From Candidatus Poribacteria bacterium (GTDB taxonomy: Bacteria > Poribacteria > WGA-4E > WGA-3G), in contig JAJECN010000034.1 of assembly GCA_022821965.1 (NCBI GenBank), positions 1 to 57,486 of the forward strand: a stretch of DNA of 57,486 nucleotides. Direction: 5' to 3'. Under the pieces are notes generated by a model. It searched no databases. It was not told the DNA's origin and worked only from the letters and a program-made list of their open reading frames with translations. Both the position numbers and the translations under genes were made by a program. Positions 17,255-25,592 of this stretch are shown in pieces (position 1 is the stretch's first letter; every line of letters begins with the position of its first letter).

Positions 17255-18172
17255 GTGCAATTGCCTATGGAGTTTAAAGAAGATAATCAGATAACTAACC
17301 ATTATCTCTATTATGGCGATAACCTCTCGATTCTTCAGGAATATGTTTCTGATGAGAGCGTCAACTTGATTTACATTGATCCGCCCTTTAACACCGGAAA
17401 ACTTCAACAGCGCACTGAAATTAAAGTTGAACCGGATGCCCAAGGCGACCGTGTAGGTTTCCAAGGCAAGACCTACCGAACTCGCAAAGTCAAAACCACA
17501 CATTATACTGATAAATTTGAAAGTTTAGATGATTATTTGCAGTTTTTACGCCCCCGTTTTGAGGAGGCAGGTCGAGTGCTACATCCGCACGGCAGCTTCT
17601 TCCTTCATATTGATTATCGCGCGGTGCATTATTGTAAAGTGATACTTGACGAGATTTTCGGGCGAGAATCGTTTATGAACGAGATTATCTGGGCTTATGA
17701 TTATGGCGGCAGACCCAAATCGAAATGGCCCGCGAAGCACGATAACATCTTGTGGTACGCGAAAACGCCGAAGCATTACACTTTCAATTTCGATGAGATG
17801 GATAGGATTCCATATATGGCACCCGGATTGGTCGGCAAAGCGAAGGCAGCGCGTGGCAAAACACCAACCGATGTTTGGTGGCATACCATCGTCAGTACCA
17901 CTGGAAGCGAAAAAACCGGTTATCCGACGCAAAAGCCACTCGGGGTTCTTAATCGCATCGTCAAGGTGCATTCAACACCGGGCGATACCCTTTTGGATTT
18001 TTTTGCTGGCAGTGGGACATTTGGAGAAGCCGCAGCACTCCACAATCGCTCCTCAATTCTGGTTGATAACAACATCCCCGCGATCAAAGAAATCATGAAG
18101 AGATTAGCGTGCTATGGCGTTGAGCTTGTCAATGTTGATTATGAGGCATTACACGCGTATCAAATGGAGTAA
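17255..18172 (+). CDS. Site-specific DNA methyltransferase (N6-adenine/N4-cytosine type), orphan
   Basis: 305 residues. GTG 17255 is chosen because AAAGG lies 9 nt upstream; ATG 17267 is the alternative. Catalytic motif IV is D42-PPF45 (YIDPPFNTGK) and the SAM-binding motif I is FAGSG at 250-254 near the C-terminus. The order IV then I makes it a beta-class enzyme. GYPTQKPLGVLNRI is the usual motif ahead of FxGxG. No restriction gene adjoins it, so it is likely a solitary methylase with a regulatory or housekeeping role, or the relic of a restriction-modification pair. The target base cannot be settled, though DPPF favours adenine or N4-cytosine. Confidence 0.88.
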   Translation: MQLPMEFKEDNQITNHYLYYGDNLSILQEYVSDESVNLIYIDPPFNTGKLQQRTEIKVEPDAQGDRVGFQGKTYRTRKVKTTHYTDKFESLDDYLQFLRPRFEEAGRVLHPHGSFFLHIDYRAVHYCKVILDEIFGRESFMNEIIWAYDYGGRPKSKWPAKHDNILWYAKTPKHYTFNFDEMDRIPYMAPGLVGKAKAARGKTPTDVWWHTIVSTTGSEKTGYPTQKPLGVLNRIVKVHSTPGDTLLDFFAGSGTFGEAAALHNRSSILVDNNIPAIKEIMKRLACYGVELVNVDYEALHAYQME

Positions 18173-18323
18173 AATTGTTTGGTATTCTCATTCCTGACCA
18201 GAAACCAGAAATTGCGTTTTTAACTATACTTTTTAAGGATAGATGTCTCTAATAAGCAGATGTCCCACATTATGGCGACAGATCCCGAAGGAACTGGGTA
18301 CCTCTAAAGACAAACGCTTCTGT

Positions 18324-18352
18324 TTGATTTGCGTTCAGGAATTGTGTATAAT
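18324..18352 (+). promoter_or_regulatory. Sigma-70-type promoter of the PspA-like gene
   Basis: TTGATT at 18324-18329, 17-bp spacer, perfect TATAAT at 18347-18352, 20 bp before ATG 18373 with a GGAG site in between. Confidence 0.6.
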
Positions 18353-18372
18353 AAGCATCTGGAGACATAGAA

Positions 18373-19038
18373 ATGAAAAGAATCAAAGAAATTTCAGAGC
18401 AGGTTCGAGAGAACATAAGCCAATTTCTGGAGGCGGTAGATGGTGCTGAATCGTCTCTTGATAAAGTCATCGTTGACATGAAAGAGCGGCTCGCTGAGGC
18501 GAAAGAGCTCGTCGCTACAGCGATCGCGGAAGAGCAGAGGCTCAAGCGCGCTTATCAGGAGGCTGTTGCCACTGCCAAAGTATGGGGTGAAAGGGCGGAC
18601 GCTGCTTTACAAAATCGAGACATGGCACGTGTAAAAGATGCGCGACAACGCAAGCAACAGCAATTGGACATTGCAGACACCTATAAACGCCAGTTTGTTG
18701 CTCAGGAAACGGTTGTAGCATCTCTCAAAACAGTGCTACACGAATTTTATCAACAGTTCCAGAACGCAGCAGTGCGATCCGAAACGCTATCTCACCGTCA
18801 AAAGCAAGCGGAGACGCGGACTGAACTCTATAAGTTAATTGCAACAGCGGAACATACGATTTCTACCGCTTTTGAACACGCTGAACAGAAATTGAAAACG
18901 GCGGAAGAGAAAGCAGAAATTTGGGAGAACCGAGAGCACAGCGATGCCACTGAAGTGAAAAAAAATGTAAATGATTCCGACCTCGACCAAGCACTGGCAG
19001 AACTTAAAAGCGATGTCTTGGGCAGTAATGGAAAGTGA
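18373..19038 (+). CDS. PspA/IM30-family coiled-coil protein
   Basis: 221 residues, almost entirely alpha-helical and rich in A, E, K and Q heptads (long coiled coil about 20-190), with a short acidic tail (DLDQALAELKSDVLG) that matches the C-terminal pattern of PspA/IM30 proteins. Family members form ESCRT-III-like rods that protect or remodel the inner membrane under stress. No pspBC or pspF is adjacent. The N-terminal amphipathic helix is shorter than usual, so the family call is likely rather than certain. A perfect -10 sits 20 bp upstream. Confidence 0.65.
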   Translation: MKRIKEISEQVRENISQFLEAVDGAESSLDKVIVDMKERLAEAKELVATAIAEEQRLKRAYQEAVATAKVWGERADAALQNRDMARVKDARQRKQQQLDIADTYKRQFVAQETVVASLKTVLHEFYQQFQNAAVRSETLSHRQKQAETRTELYKLIATAEHTISTAFEHAEQKLKTAEEKAEIWENREHSDATEVKKNVNDSDLDQALAELKSDVLGSNGK

Positions 19039-19100
19039 TCTTTTATAGTAAAACGGAAAAATAAAAGGGCACTTTGGAAAACGCAAAACACCTCACCGCC

Positions 19101-19127
19101 GCTGGCGAGGTTTGTAACCTCGCCCTT
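19101..19127. repeat. Palindrome of the GGCGAGGTT family (copy 1)
   Basis: GGCGAGGTT (19104-19112) and AACCTCGCC (19116-19124) form a 9-bp stem with a 3-nt loop. Related copies lie at 41806-41824 and 54604-54632. It could terminate the PspA transcript but has no T run. Confidence 0.75.
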
Positions 19128-19258
19128 CTACAATGTCTAATTAATTGTAGGTTTTACTATAATTATGGGCATTGCTATAGATTGCTCTCGTTGAAAGGAT
19201 ATCAACCGGTTTTCGAGGGGGATTGGGCGTTTTCGCGGAACATTCCGGTTTCTAAAGA

Positions 19259-20017
19259 ATGATTAAAACCTTAAGCTTAACTAAATATTTTGGTAAGTTA
19301 TGTGCTGTAGATGAACTGACACTTGAGGTAGATGCCGGTGAGATATTTGGATTTCTTGGACCTAATGGTGCAGGAAAGACGACAACAATCAATATGCTGA
19401 CGGGCTTGCTCCGCCCTACATCTGGCACAGCGATGCTTGGTGGGTACGACATTCAGAAACAGAGTTTACAAGCGAAAGCGATTCTCGGACTGATGCCAGA
19501 TACGCCACAACTTTACGAAGCGTTGAGTGGTAGACAGTTTGTCCGTATGATAGCTGATTTATATGAGGTGCCGCCGGAGCAAACCGAAAATGAGATGGGT
19601 GTCCTACTTGAGCAGCTTGAACTTACCGATGCCGCTGACGATCAGATTAAGGGATATTCTTACGGCATGCAGAAGAAAATCTTGCTCATTTCGGTGCTTG
19701 TGCATCACCCGCAAATTCTTTTTCTTGATGAACCCACCAGTGGTCTGGATCCGAGGAGTGCACGCACTGTCAGGGAGATCTTGCGAGAACGCTGTGAACA
19801 GGGTTCTACTGTATTCATGACAACACATATCCTTGAAATTGCCGAGCGTATTTGTGACCGAGTTGGTATTATCAGTAAAGGTCAACTTATTGCTGTGGGA
19901 ACCCTTGCGGAATTGCAACAAAAAAAGCAGGAAGACCACAAACAACCTGCTGATGTCAACCAGCACCAGACAGAGACATTGGAGGATATTTTTCTTGATC
20001 TGACAGCGGATGCCTAA
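19259..20017 (+). CDS. ABC transporter ATP-binding protein (ABC-2 exporter type)
   Basis: 252 residues. Walker A GPNGAGKT with K40, signature region YSYGMQKK in place of LSGGQ (usual for ABC-2 exporters), Walker B ILFLDEPTSGLDP and the H-loop TTHIL. The C-terminal tail is Q/E-rich. It powers the membrane protein encoded 161 bp downstream. The ribosome site is weak. The two genes are split by a copy of the leader repeat, so the permease may have its own control. The substrate is unknown. Confidence 0.93.
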   Translation: MIKTLSLTKYFGKLCAVDELTLEVDAGEIFGFLGPNGAGKTTTINMLTGLLRPTSGTAMLGGYDIQKQSLQAKAILGLMPDTPQLYEALSGRQFVRMIADLYEVPPEQTENEMGVLLEQLELTDAADDQIKGYSYGMQKKILLISVLVHHPQILFLDEPTSGLDPRSARTVREILRERCEQGSTVFMTTHILEIAERICDRVGIISKGQLIAVGTLAELQQKKQEDHKQPADVNQHQTETLEDIFLDLTADA

Positions 20018-20085
20018 ATTTTGTTGACAACGCTGCTGACTTCGCCATAGCAATCTGATGGCAGTTGCCTTAGGAATGCTTCAGG

Positions 20086-20178
20086 GCGTAAGCCTAAGCA
20101 TCGCGCCGGGAAACCGGATATACGGAGAGGATCGTTCCTGCAAAACGTGCCTTATCGAACCGCAAGGTAAATTAAAAA
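20086..20178 (+). repeat. Leader repeat, copy 1 (before ABC permease)
   Basis: 93 bp running directly into ATG 20179: 5' GTAAGCC, then CGCGCCGGGAAACCGGATAT, ACGGAG, a small hairpin AGGA-TCGT-TCCT, GCAAAAC, TATCGAACCGCAAGG and TAAATTAAAAA. It contains the ribosome binding site of the permease gene. Full-length relatives are at 22391, 23941 and 24111; 3' parts at 38830, 43298 and 45796. Confidence 0.85.
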
Positions 20179-21813
20179 ATGTTAAAAAATATTAAAGTTC
20201 TACTCAGAGCGGATTTGCAGGGATGGTTGAATGGCATTAAATACGGTGGAGAGGCGTGGCGAAAAACCACTTTGAAGTGTATCGGTTACCTCGTCTTCGT
20301 TGTCGCGCTATCGGTGTTAGGTAACTCCCTTTTCACGCATTTGCGGCTCACTGAAGCGCAGCCAGCACTTGTGTTAGGTGTAATTAACGGGTTCATAGTT
20401 TTCGGGATTATCGTTATCGCAAAAGAATTGATGGAGAGTTCGCTAAAGATTCTATACGAGGCACCGGACACCAATCTGTTACACGCTGCGCCGATTCAAC
20501 CGATCGCAATTTTCGGGTATAAGCTTATACATCTCACGATCACGCGCTTTCTGAGTATACTCTGTTTTCTGGGACCGCCATGGGTAGCATTCGGTCTCAT
20601 ATTTGACCTGCCGTGGTATTTTTATGCAGGACTGTTTCCGGTCTGCTTGTGTCTTCTGGTGATGATCGCGAGTTATGTTACCATCAGCGTAATGTTGATT
20701 GCCCGCTTCTTTTCATCTGGGTGGTTTCTCGCAACACTCAAGGTAATCGGCACTGCAATCGGCGTAGCTGTGGGCTTTTTATTGTCGTTGACCCTATTTT
20801 CCGAGTTTGAACCGATTCAGATAAAAAAGTTTTTGCTCAATTGGGCTTCCGAGGGAACGACAGATGCGGGTACCACGTGGTATCCACACGAGTGGATTGG
20901 GAAGTTCCTATTGAGTTGGGTCACTGAACCCACAATTGGGGTCCGATTGAGATGGGCACTGCAGGGTTTCGGGGGAAGTCTCGCTGCTGTTGGAGTGGCA
21001 GTGCTTGTCGCACAACTGATTTATCAGCGTGGTTGGGAGAACATCCGGCAATTGAAATCTAAGCGTAAACCTGTGCGGAATACCGGTGATTCTAAAGCAC
21101 TTCACCTGGGACGTGTGGGGATTACACTTGGACGTGGGAAGGTCCGAGCCATGATGCTAAAAGACTTCCTCATTTTTGTCAGGCACAGTGGGCGGCTAAT
21201 TGCGGTTGTGATGCTCACACTTTTTTTACTGATTCACATTGCTATCTTGCTCATGCATGGAGGCGGCGCAGATGAGAACGCTGGGCAAATCCTAACGGTG
21301 CAGATAGTTCTTTATAGCGTGCTGATTACCTTTGGTATTAGTTGTAATGGGCTTCGAGACGAAGCGAAAACATGGTGGATGCTGAAAACCGCACCTGTTG
21401 CCCCGAAGTTAGTGTTCATGGGTAAATTCTTGACTGCACTCCTCTGTGCGCTGATTTATGCTGAGTTCTGGTCCCTGTTTGCTGTTTGTTTGCTCCAAAT
21501 ACCGAGAGATGCTATGATACCAGTGATGCTAACGCCTATCTTAACACTTCCAGCAGCGTGTGCGATGAACACGGCGATTGGAACACTACCGTGGATGGCG
21601 GAATTGACACATCAGCCGAGACCGATCTTGCGGGTTTTAACGTTCACGGTGGTGCTTATTATTGATGTGGCTCTCGTCCTTGCCCCGGTAATAGCGTGGC
21701 ATACAGAAAGTTTCATTGCGTTTATCGTGTTGATAATCCTCCTGGCAGGCATATTTGCGATGTCTTATAGATGGGGAATAGGGAACCTCCGTAGGTTATT
21801 GGTCGCACAGTAG
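20179..21813 (+). CDS. ABC-2 type transporter permease
   Basis: 544 residues with about a dozen hydrophobic segments in two groups (residues about 35-210 and 270-535), separated by a soluble stretch rich in R and K (290-330). It is long for an ABC-2 permease and resembles the putative ABC exporter membrane subunits that pair with a single ATPase. Partner of the 19259 gene. Its ribosome site AAGGTAAATTAAAAA comes from the leader repeat. Substrate unknown. Confidence 0.85.
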   Translation: MLKNIKVLLRADLQGWLNGIKYGGEAWRKTTLKCIGYLVFVVALSVLGNSLFTHLRLTEAQPALVLGVINGFIVFGIIVIAKELMESSLKILYEAPDTNLLHAAPIQPIAIFGYKLIHLTITRFLSILCFLGPPWVAFGLIFDLPWYFYAGLFPVCLCLLVMIASYVTISVMLIARFFSSGWFLATLKVIGTAIGVAVGFLLSLTLFSEFEPIQIKKFLLNWASEGTTDAGTTWYPHEWIGKFLLSWVTEPTIGVRLRWALQGFGGSLAAVGVAVLVAQLIYQRGWENIRQLKSKRKPVRNTGDSKALHLGRVGITLGRGKVRAMMLKDFLIFVRHSGRLIAVVMLTLFLLIHIAILLMHGGGADENAGQILTVQIVLYSVLITFGISCNGLRDEAKTWWMLKTAPVAPKLVFMGKFLTALLCALIYAEFWSLFAVCLLQIPRDAMIPVMLTPILTLPAACAMNTAIGTLPWMAELTHQPRPILRVLTFTVVLIIDVALVLAPVIAWHTESFIAFIVLIILLAGIFAMSYRWGIGNLRRLLVAQ

Positions 21814-21871
21814 TGAAGCCCGCATCACTTGCAACCTCGCCTGTTTCTAAAAGTGCAAGAAAGAAGGGAAG

Positions 21872-22396
21872 ATGTTAATACAATATGAAAGCATAACGCC
21901 AGATGTACATCCTTCTGTTTTCATCGCTCCAGGCGCGATGATTATTGGTGATGTAACAATTGGTGAAGCGTCGAGCATCTGGTTTAACAGTGTGCTCCGC
22001 GGAGATTTAGAGCCAATCCGAATCGGGTGTCGCACCAACGTTCAAGACGGTGCAGTCATACACATGGACAAAGAGATTCCGTGTCTTATCGGTGATGATG
22101 TTACCATCGGACACGGCGCAATTCTCCATAGCTGCACCATCGGCAACGGTGCCCTGATCGGCATGGGAGCGATTCTCCTGACAGGTTCGGTGATTGGCGA
22201 AAATGCCGTTGTCGCAGCGGGCACGCTTGTCCGTGAGGGGCAGGAAATCCCGCCGGGTGCCGTTGCAATGGGAGTCCCGGCAAAAGTCCGACGTGAGGCT
22301 ACTGAGGCGGAACTTGAGCGTGTTCGACGTGGCAAAGACGATTATGTTGAACGTGGCAAACTGATGCGAGAAGCAAGTGTTGGTCAAGGTGCCTAA
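21872..22396 (+). CDS. Gamma-class carbonic anhydrase family protein
   Basis: 174 residues, left-handed beta-helix made of hexapeptide repeats (MIIGDVTIGEASSIW, VTIGHGAILHSCTIG, ALIGMGAILLTGSVIG). The three metal ligands of the gamma-carbonic anhydrase/YrdA group are visible as His in AVIHMD and in IGHGAILH. A C-terminal helix follows. Family members bind zinc or iron; many have no measured carbonic anhydrase activity. Its TAA stop lies inside the first bases of the next leader repeat. Confidence 0.92.
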   Translation: MLIQYESITPDVHPSVFIAPGAMIIGDVTIGEASSIWFNSVLRGDLEPIRIGCRTNVQDGAVIHMDKEIPCLIGDDVTIGHGAILHSCTIGNGALIGMGAILLTGSVIGENAVVAAGTLVREGQEIPPGAVAMGVPAKVRREATEAELERVRRGKDDYVERGKLMREASVGQGA

Positions 22397-22510
22397 GCCC
22401 AAGCAACGCGCCGGGAAACCGGATATACCGATAAGAACATTCTTGCAAAATCGACTTGATCGAACCGCAAGGAAAGTTAAAAATATCAAACCGCGAGGAA
22501 AATTAATAAT
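22391..22510 (+). repeat. Leader repeat, copy 2 (before Gfo/Idh gene), with doubled 3' module
   Basis: Begins in the stop codon of the previous gene and runs to ATG 22511. It has the CGCGCCGGGAAACCGGATAT core. The small hairpin reads AAGA-ACAT-TCTT, a changed but still paired version of AGGA-TCGT-TCCT in copy 1. The 3' module occurs twice: TCGAACCGCAAGGAAAGTTA and then AAACCGCGAGGAAAATTAAT. Confidence 0.85.
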
Positions 22511-23551
22511 ATGGCAAAACGAACATGTTTGATGATTGGTGGCAGTGGTATGGCTGGTGGTTGGATCAACAATTTCACTACTAATTTCGATGATCGTATC
22601 GAAATTGTTGGTTTAGCAGATGTGAATACAGATGTCCTCACAGCACAGGGCGAAGCGTTAGGGCTTGGCACCTCACAACTCTTCACGGACTTTAACGAAG
22701 CGTGTGCGACGGTCAAGGCAGACTTCTGTGGCATTGCTGTTCCACCGCAATTCCATAGCCCCGCCGCGATTGCCGCTATGGAAAACGGGATGCCCGTTAT
22801 CTGTGAAAAACCGATTGCCGACACTTTAGATGCAGCAAAAGCCATGGTGCACACCGCCCAAAAAACCGGATTGCCGTGTGCTATTATCCAAAACTATCGT
22901 TATGCTGATAATAAGCAGGAATTGATTCGTATCCGTGATGAAGGCAGATTGGGCAGACTTCAGCATATTGTAGGTCGATACGCGTGCGATTACCGTCGTT
23001 ATCTCTCATGGGGCAGGGCATGGCGACACGATATGGATTTTGGGCTTCTTTTTGAAGGTTCCGTCCACCACCTTGACATGCTTCGGTTCCTCTCCGGTGG
23101 CGATTGTGAAACACTAATCGGATTCGGTTGGAATCCAGAATGGTCAAGTTTTAAACATTATTCAAGCGGCTTCTATATGATGCGAATGGATAACGGGGTT
23201 CATACCTCTTATGAGGGAAACAGTTCTTCCGCAGGCATCATTAATTGTTGGAATTCTGAACACTACCGCGCCGAGTTTGAAGAGGGTGCCGTCGAAATCG
23301 CAGGCGGAAACCAGATGACGATCCACCGCGTCGGTGGTGAAACCGAAGTCTATGAGGCACCAGCAATCCCTTATCACGCGCATCAACACTTGTTTGATGA
23401 ATTCCTGAATTGGCTTGACGGTGGTGAACCTTCTGATACGCGAGTTGAGGACAACATCAAAAGTTTCGTGCTTGTCATCGCCGCGATGGAGACAACCCTT
23501 GACGGGCAACCGAAACAAATCGCCGATTACCTGAGTGATTTGGAACTTTAA
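22511..23551 (+). CDS. Gfo/Idh/MocA family oxidoreductase
   Basis: 346 residues. Rossmann NAD(P)-binding N-terminus (MIGGSGMAGGWI), the family motif CEKPIA with its catalytic-region Lys at about residue 101, then the alpha/beta C-terminal domain with SVHHLDMLRFLSG (H of the active-site region). Family members oxidise or reduce sugars and inositols. In this kind of genome they are abundant and linked to carbohydrate breakdown. The specific sugar cannot be named. Confidence 0.92.
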   Translation: MAKRTCLMIGGSGMAGGWINNFTTNFDDRIEIVGLADVNTDVLTAQGEALGLGTSQLFTDFNEACATVKADFCGIAVPPQFHSPAAIAAMENGMPVICEKPIADTLDAAKAMVHTAQKTGLPCAIIQNYRYADNKQELIRIRDEGRLGRLQHIVGRYACDYRRYLSWGRAWRHDMDFGLLFEGSVHHLDMLRFLSGGDCETLIGFGWNPEWSSFKHYSSGFYMMRMDNGVHTSYEGNSSSAGIINCWNSEHYRAEFEEGAVEIAGGNQMTIHRVGGETEVYEAPAIPYHAHQHLFDEFLNWLDGGEPSDTRVEDNIKSFVLVIAAMETTLDGQPKQIADYLSDLEL

Positions 23552-23599
23552 GGTCTGGGTTTTATACTTGGGAAGGTACGTATCGAATAGGTGTTGACT

Positions 23600-23896
23600 A
23601 TGTTCGATCCTAACCCTGAAATACCGCATGTTCTTGAAGATATTCCTGAATCTGAGCAACGCGCACTTCTTGAGAAGGCAGCGACGTGGATTGTGCGGCG
23701 CGGTTTGACTGCTCCAGCGATTCTATTCTTAGAAATCGGCAAGCCGCTTAACTTTTTGGGAAGCCAACTTTTGATTGGATTTAGTCCTTTTATTCAAGTG
23801 GTCTTCAAAGGGGACGAATACCAAAAATTCGCACTCATCTTGGAAAGAGATGAAAATGTTGAATTGCTGATTGAATTGATTGAGGCACACTCGTGA
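23600..23896 (+). CDS. Conserved small protein of unknown function
   Basis: 98 residues from ATG 23600; the upstream in-frame GTG 23591 is less likely because it overlaps the AGGTG ribosome site. Acidic N-terminus (PEIPHVLEDIPESEQRALLEKAATWIVRRG), then a hydrophobic centre (APAILFLEIGKPLNFLGSQLLIGFSPFIQVVF) and an acidic C-terminus. The centre may be membrane-associated. I do not recognise a family. It lies 48 bp after the oxidoreductase gene. Confidence 0.65.
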   Translation: MFDPNPEIPHVLEDIPESEQRALLEKAATWIVRRGLTAPAILFLEIGKPLNFLGSQLLIGFSPFIQVVFKGDEYQKFALILERDENVELLIELIEAHS

Positions 23897-23940
23897 CTCC
23901 GTTACCAACAAATAGGGGTCGGTTCTCCATTAATTACAGT

Positions 23941-24030
23941 GTGTAAGCCAAGCATCGCGCCGGGAAACCGGATATACGGAGGGGATCATTCCAGCAAAAC
24001 ATACCCTATCGAACCGCAAGGAAAATTAGA
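23941..24030 (+). repeat. Leader repeat, copy 3 (no gene attached)
   Basis: Full-length copy with the CGCGCCGGGAAACCGGATAT core and GAACCGCAAGGAAAATTAGA at its end. No gene starts here: the first ATG downstream opens a 6-codon frame. A GTAGCATA repeat and then copy 4 follow. The 305-bp gap 23897-24201 is thus made almost wholly of repeats. Confidence 0.85.
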
Positions 24031-24055
24031 TAGGACTTATGCATGCTGCTCTTTT

Positions 24056-24078
24056 GTAGCATAAACTTTTAGTTTGTG
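24056..24078. repeat. GTAGCATA repeat (copy 1)
   Basis: GTAGCATA followed by the palindrome AAACTTTTAGTTT and GTG. Related units at 25593-25681 and 38721-38774. Confidence 0.75.
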
Positions 24079-24110
24079 TTTCCGCTGTTAGGAATAGAGA
24101 TTAGTTAGTG

Positions 24111-24201
24111 CGCGTAAGCCCAAGCAACGCGCGGGCTGGATATACGGAGAAGATCGTTCCCATAAAACCGGTCTTACCGAACCGCAAGGAAAATTAAAAA
24201 T
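24111..24201 (+). repeat. Leader repeat, copy 4 (before the acyltransferase gene)
   Basis: Runs into ATG 24202. The 5' part has GTAAGCCCAAGCAACGCGC but a shortened GGGCTGGATATACGGAG centre; the 3' module CCGAACCGCAAGGAAAATTA plus AAAAT is intact and provides the ribosome site. Confidence 0.85.
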
Positions 24202-25569
24202 ATGGCAGTAGAATTGAGAATGCTTCAGATGGATCAGACGATGACCAAGGGAAAAATCGGAAAATGGCTGGTTAAGGAAGGCGATACCGTCACGCAGGGA
24301 CAACCCTTGTTAGAGATTGAAACCGATAAGGTAGTCCATGAACAAGAATCTCCTACCGATGGTGTTATCGCGCAATTGTTTGCTGAGGAAGGTGCAAATG
24401 TCCCCGTCAACGCCTTATTAGCGATTATCGGAGCGCCCGGCGAAGAGGTGGCACGCGTTGAAGTGGATACCGCTGCGGAACAGCAGCAAGAACCGGAACA
24501 GGAAGAACCGGTACAACCCACACGACCGGAAGCAACACCATCAACGCCGACCGTTGCACCAAAAGCCTCCCCAGCGGCACGCCAACTCGCCGAAAAACTC
24601 GCTATTGATCTGACCGAGGTCAAAGCCTCTGGTCCGGGTGGACGCATCCTTGAAAGCGATGTACAACGATACATTGACTTAAGAGAACCAGTTCCGGCTC
24701 CGACCGAAACGACGCGCCTTAAAGCATCACCGCTTGCACGGCGATTAGCGAAGGAGCATGGTGTTGATCTTAGCGCAATTGCCGGTTCCGGCCCCGATGG
24801 CAGAGTCGTCCGGGATGATGTCCTACAAGCGAGCGCGACGGCTGTTGAAACCCCTATTGTGGAGACTCCTGCTCTTCAGCAGGCAACAGAAGTTATCCCT
24901 ATGGATGGCATCCGTGAAATTATCGCAGAACGGATGACCATGAGCGTTCAAACCAATGCCAGCGTCACACTCCACACCGAGGTTGACGCAACGGCTTTCG
25001 TCGAATTGCGCGGGATGCTCAACGATAAATTGCAAGCAAGAGAGGTAAGCCTTACTTACACCGATCTGCTTGTGAAGGTCGTAGCGAATGCTTTGTGCGA
25101 ACACCCACGACTCAACACAACGCTCACGGATGAAGGAATACACCTATTGCCAGAGGTTAACATTGGGGTGGCAGTTGCCTTGGAGGATGGGTTGGTGGTA
25201 CCGGTCGTCCAAAATGCGGATAAAGAGCGGTTATCAGAAATCTCCGCGCAGGTAAGAAGTTTCGCTGAGCGCGCACGCAATAATCAACTGACACCCGGCG
25301 AACTTCAGGGTGGGACCTTTACCATTACAAATCTTGGAAACTTTGGGATTGATGCGTTCACACCGATCATCAATCCACCGGAGAGTGCTATTCTTGGGGT
25401 AGGACGGATTCTGAAGAAGCCAGTCGTTCACGAAGATGAGATTGTTATCCGAAGTATGTTGACGCTGAGTTTAACGTTCGATCACCGTGTGATAAACGGC
25501 GCGCCCGCTGCACAGTTCCTACAAACCGTCTCCGGCTATATTCAAGATCCATATCTTTTGTTAGTGTAA
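24202..25569 (+). CDS. Dihydrolipoamide acyltransferase (E2 of a 2-oxoacid dehydrogenase complex)
   Basis: 455 residues. Lipoyl domain at 1-80 with lipoyl-lysine K43 (IETDKV); a P/E/Q-rich linker; two peripheral-subunit-binding domains in tandem (KASPAARQLAEKLAIDLTEV and KASPLARRLAKEHGVDLSAI), where one is usual; then the trimeric catalytic domain ending LTFDHRVINGAPAAQFL. The catalytic His of DHRV is present, but the Asp of the classic HxxxDG is Asn. Such N variants occur in the family. It moves acyl groups to CoA in a pyruvate, 2-oxoglutarate or branched-chain complex; no E1 or E3 gene is adjacent, so which complex is unknown. Confidence 0.92.
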   Translation: MAVELRMLQMDQTMTKGKIGKWLVKEGDTVTQGQPLLEIETDKVVHEQESPTDGVIAQLFAEEGANVPVNALLAIIGAPGEEVARVEVDTAAEQQQEPEQEEPVQPTRPEATPSTPTVAPKASPAARQLAEKLAIDLTEVKASGPGGRILESDVQRYIDLREPVPAPTETTRLKASPLARRLAKEHGVDLSAIAGSGPDGRVVRDDVLQASATAVETPIVETPALQQATEVIPMDGIREIIAERMTMSVQTNASVTLHTEVDATAFVELRGMLNDKLQAREVSLTYTDLLVKVVANALCEHPRLNTTLTDEGIHLLPEVNIGVAVALEDGLVVPVVQNADKERLSEISAQVRSFAERARNNQLTPGELQGGTFTITNLGNFGIDAFTPIINPPESAILGVGRILKKPVVHEDEIVIRSMLTLSLTFDHRVINGAPAAQFLQTVSGYIQDPYLLLV

Positions 25570-25592
25570 TATCTAACGTAAGTTGCCACTTT

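Noticed and set aside
20086-20178. A known riboswitch or group II intron fragment for the leader repeat.
   Set aside because: I could not match it to any riboswitch consensus I know, and there is no intron-encoded protein or domain V motif. It is left as an unclassified repeat leader.
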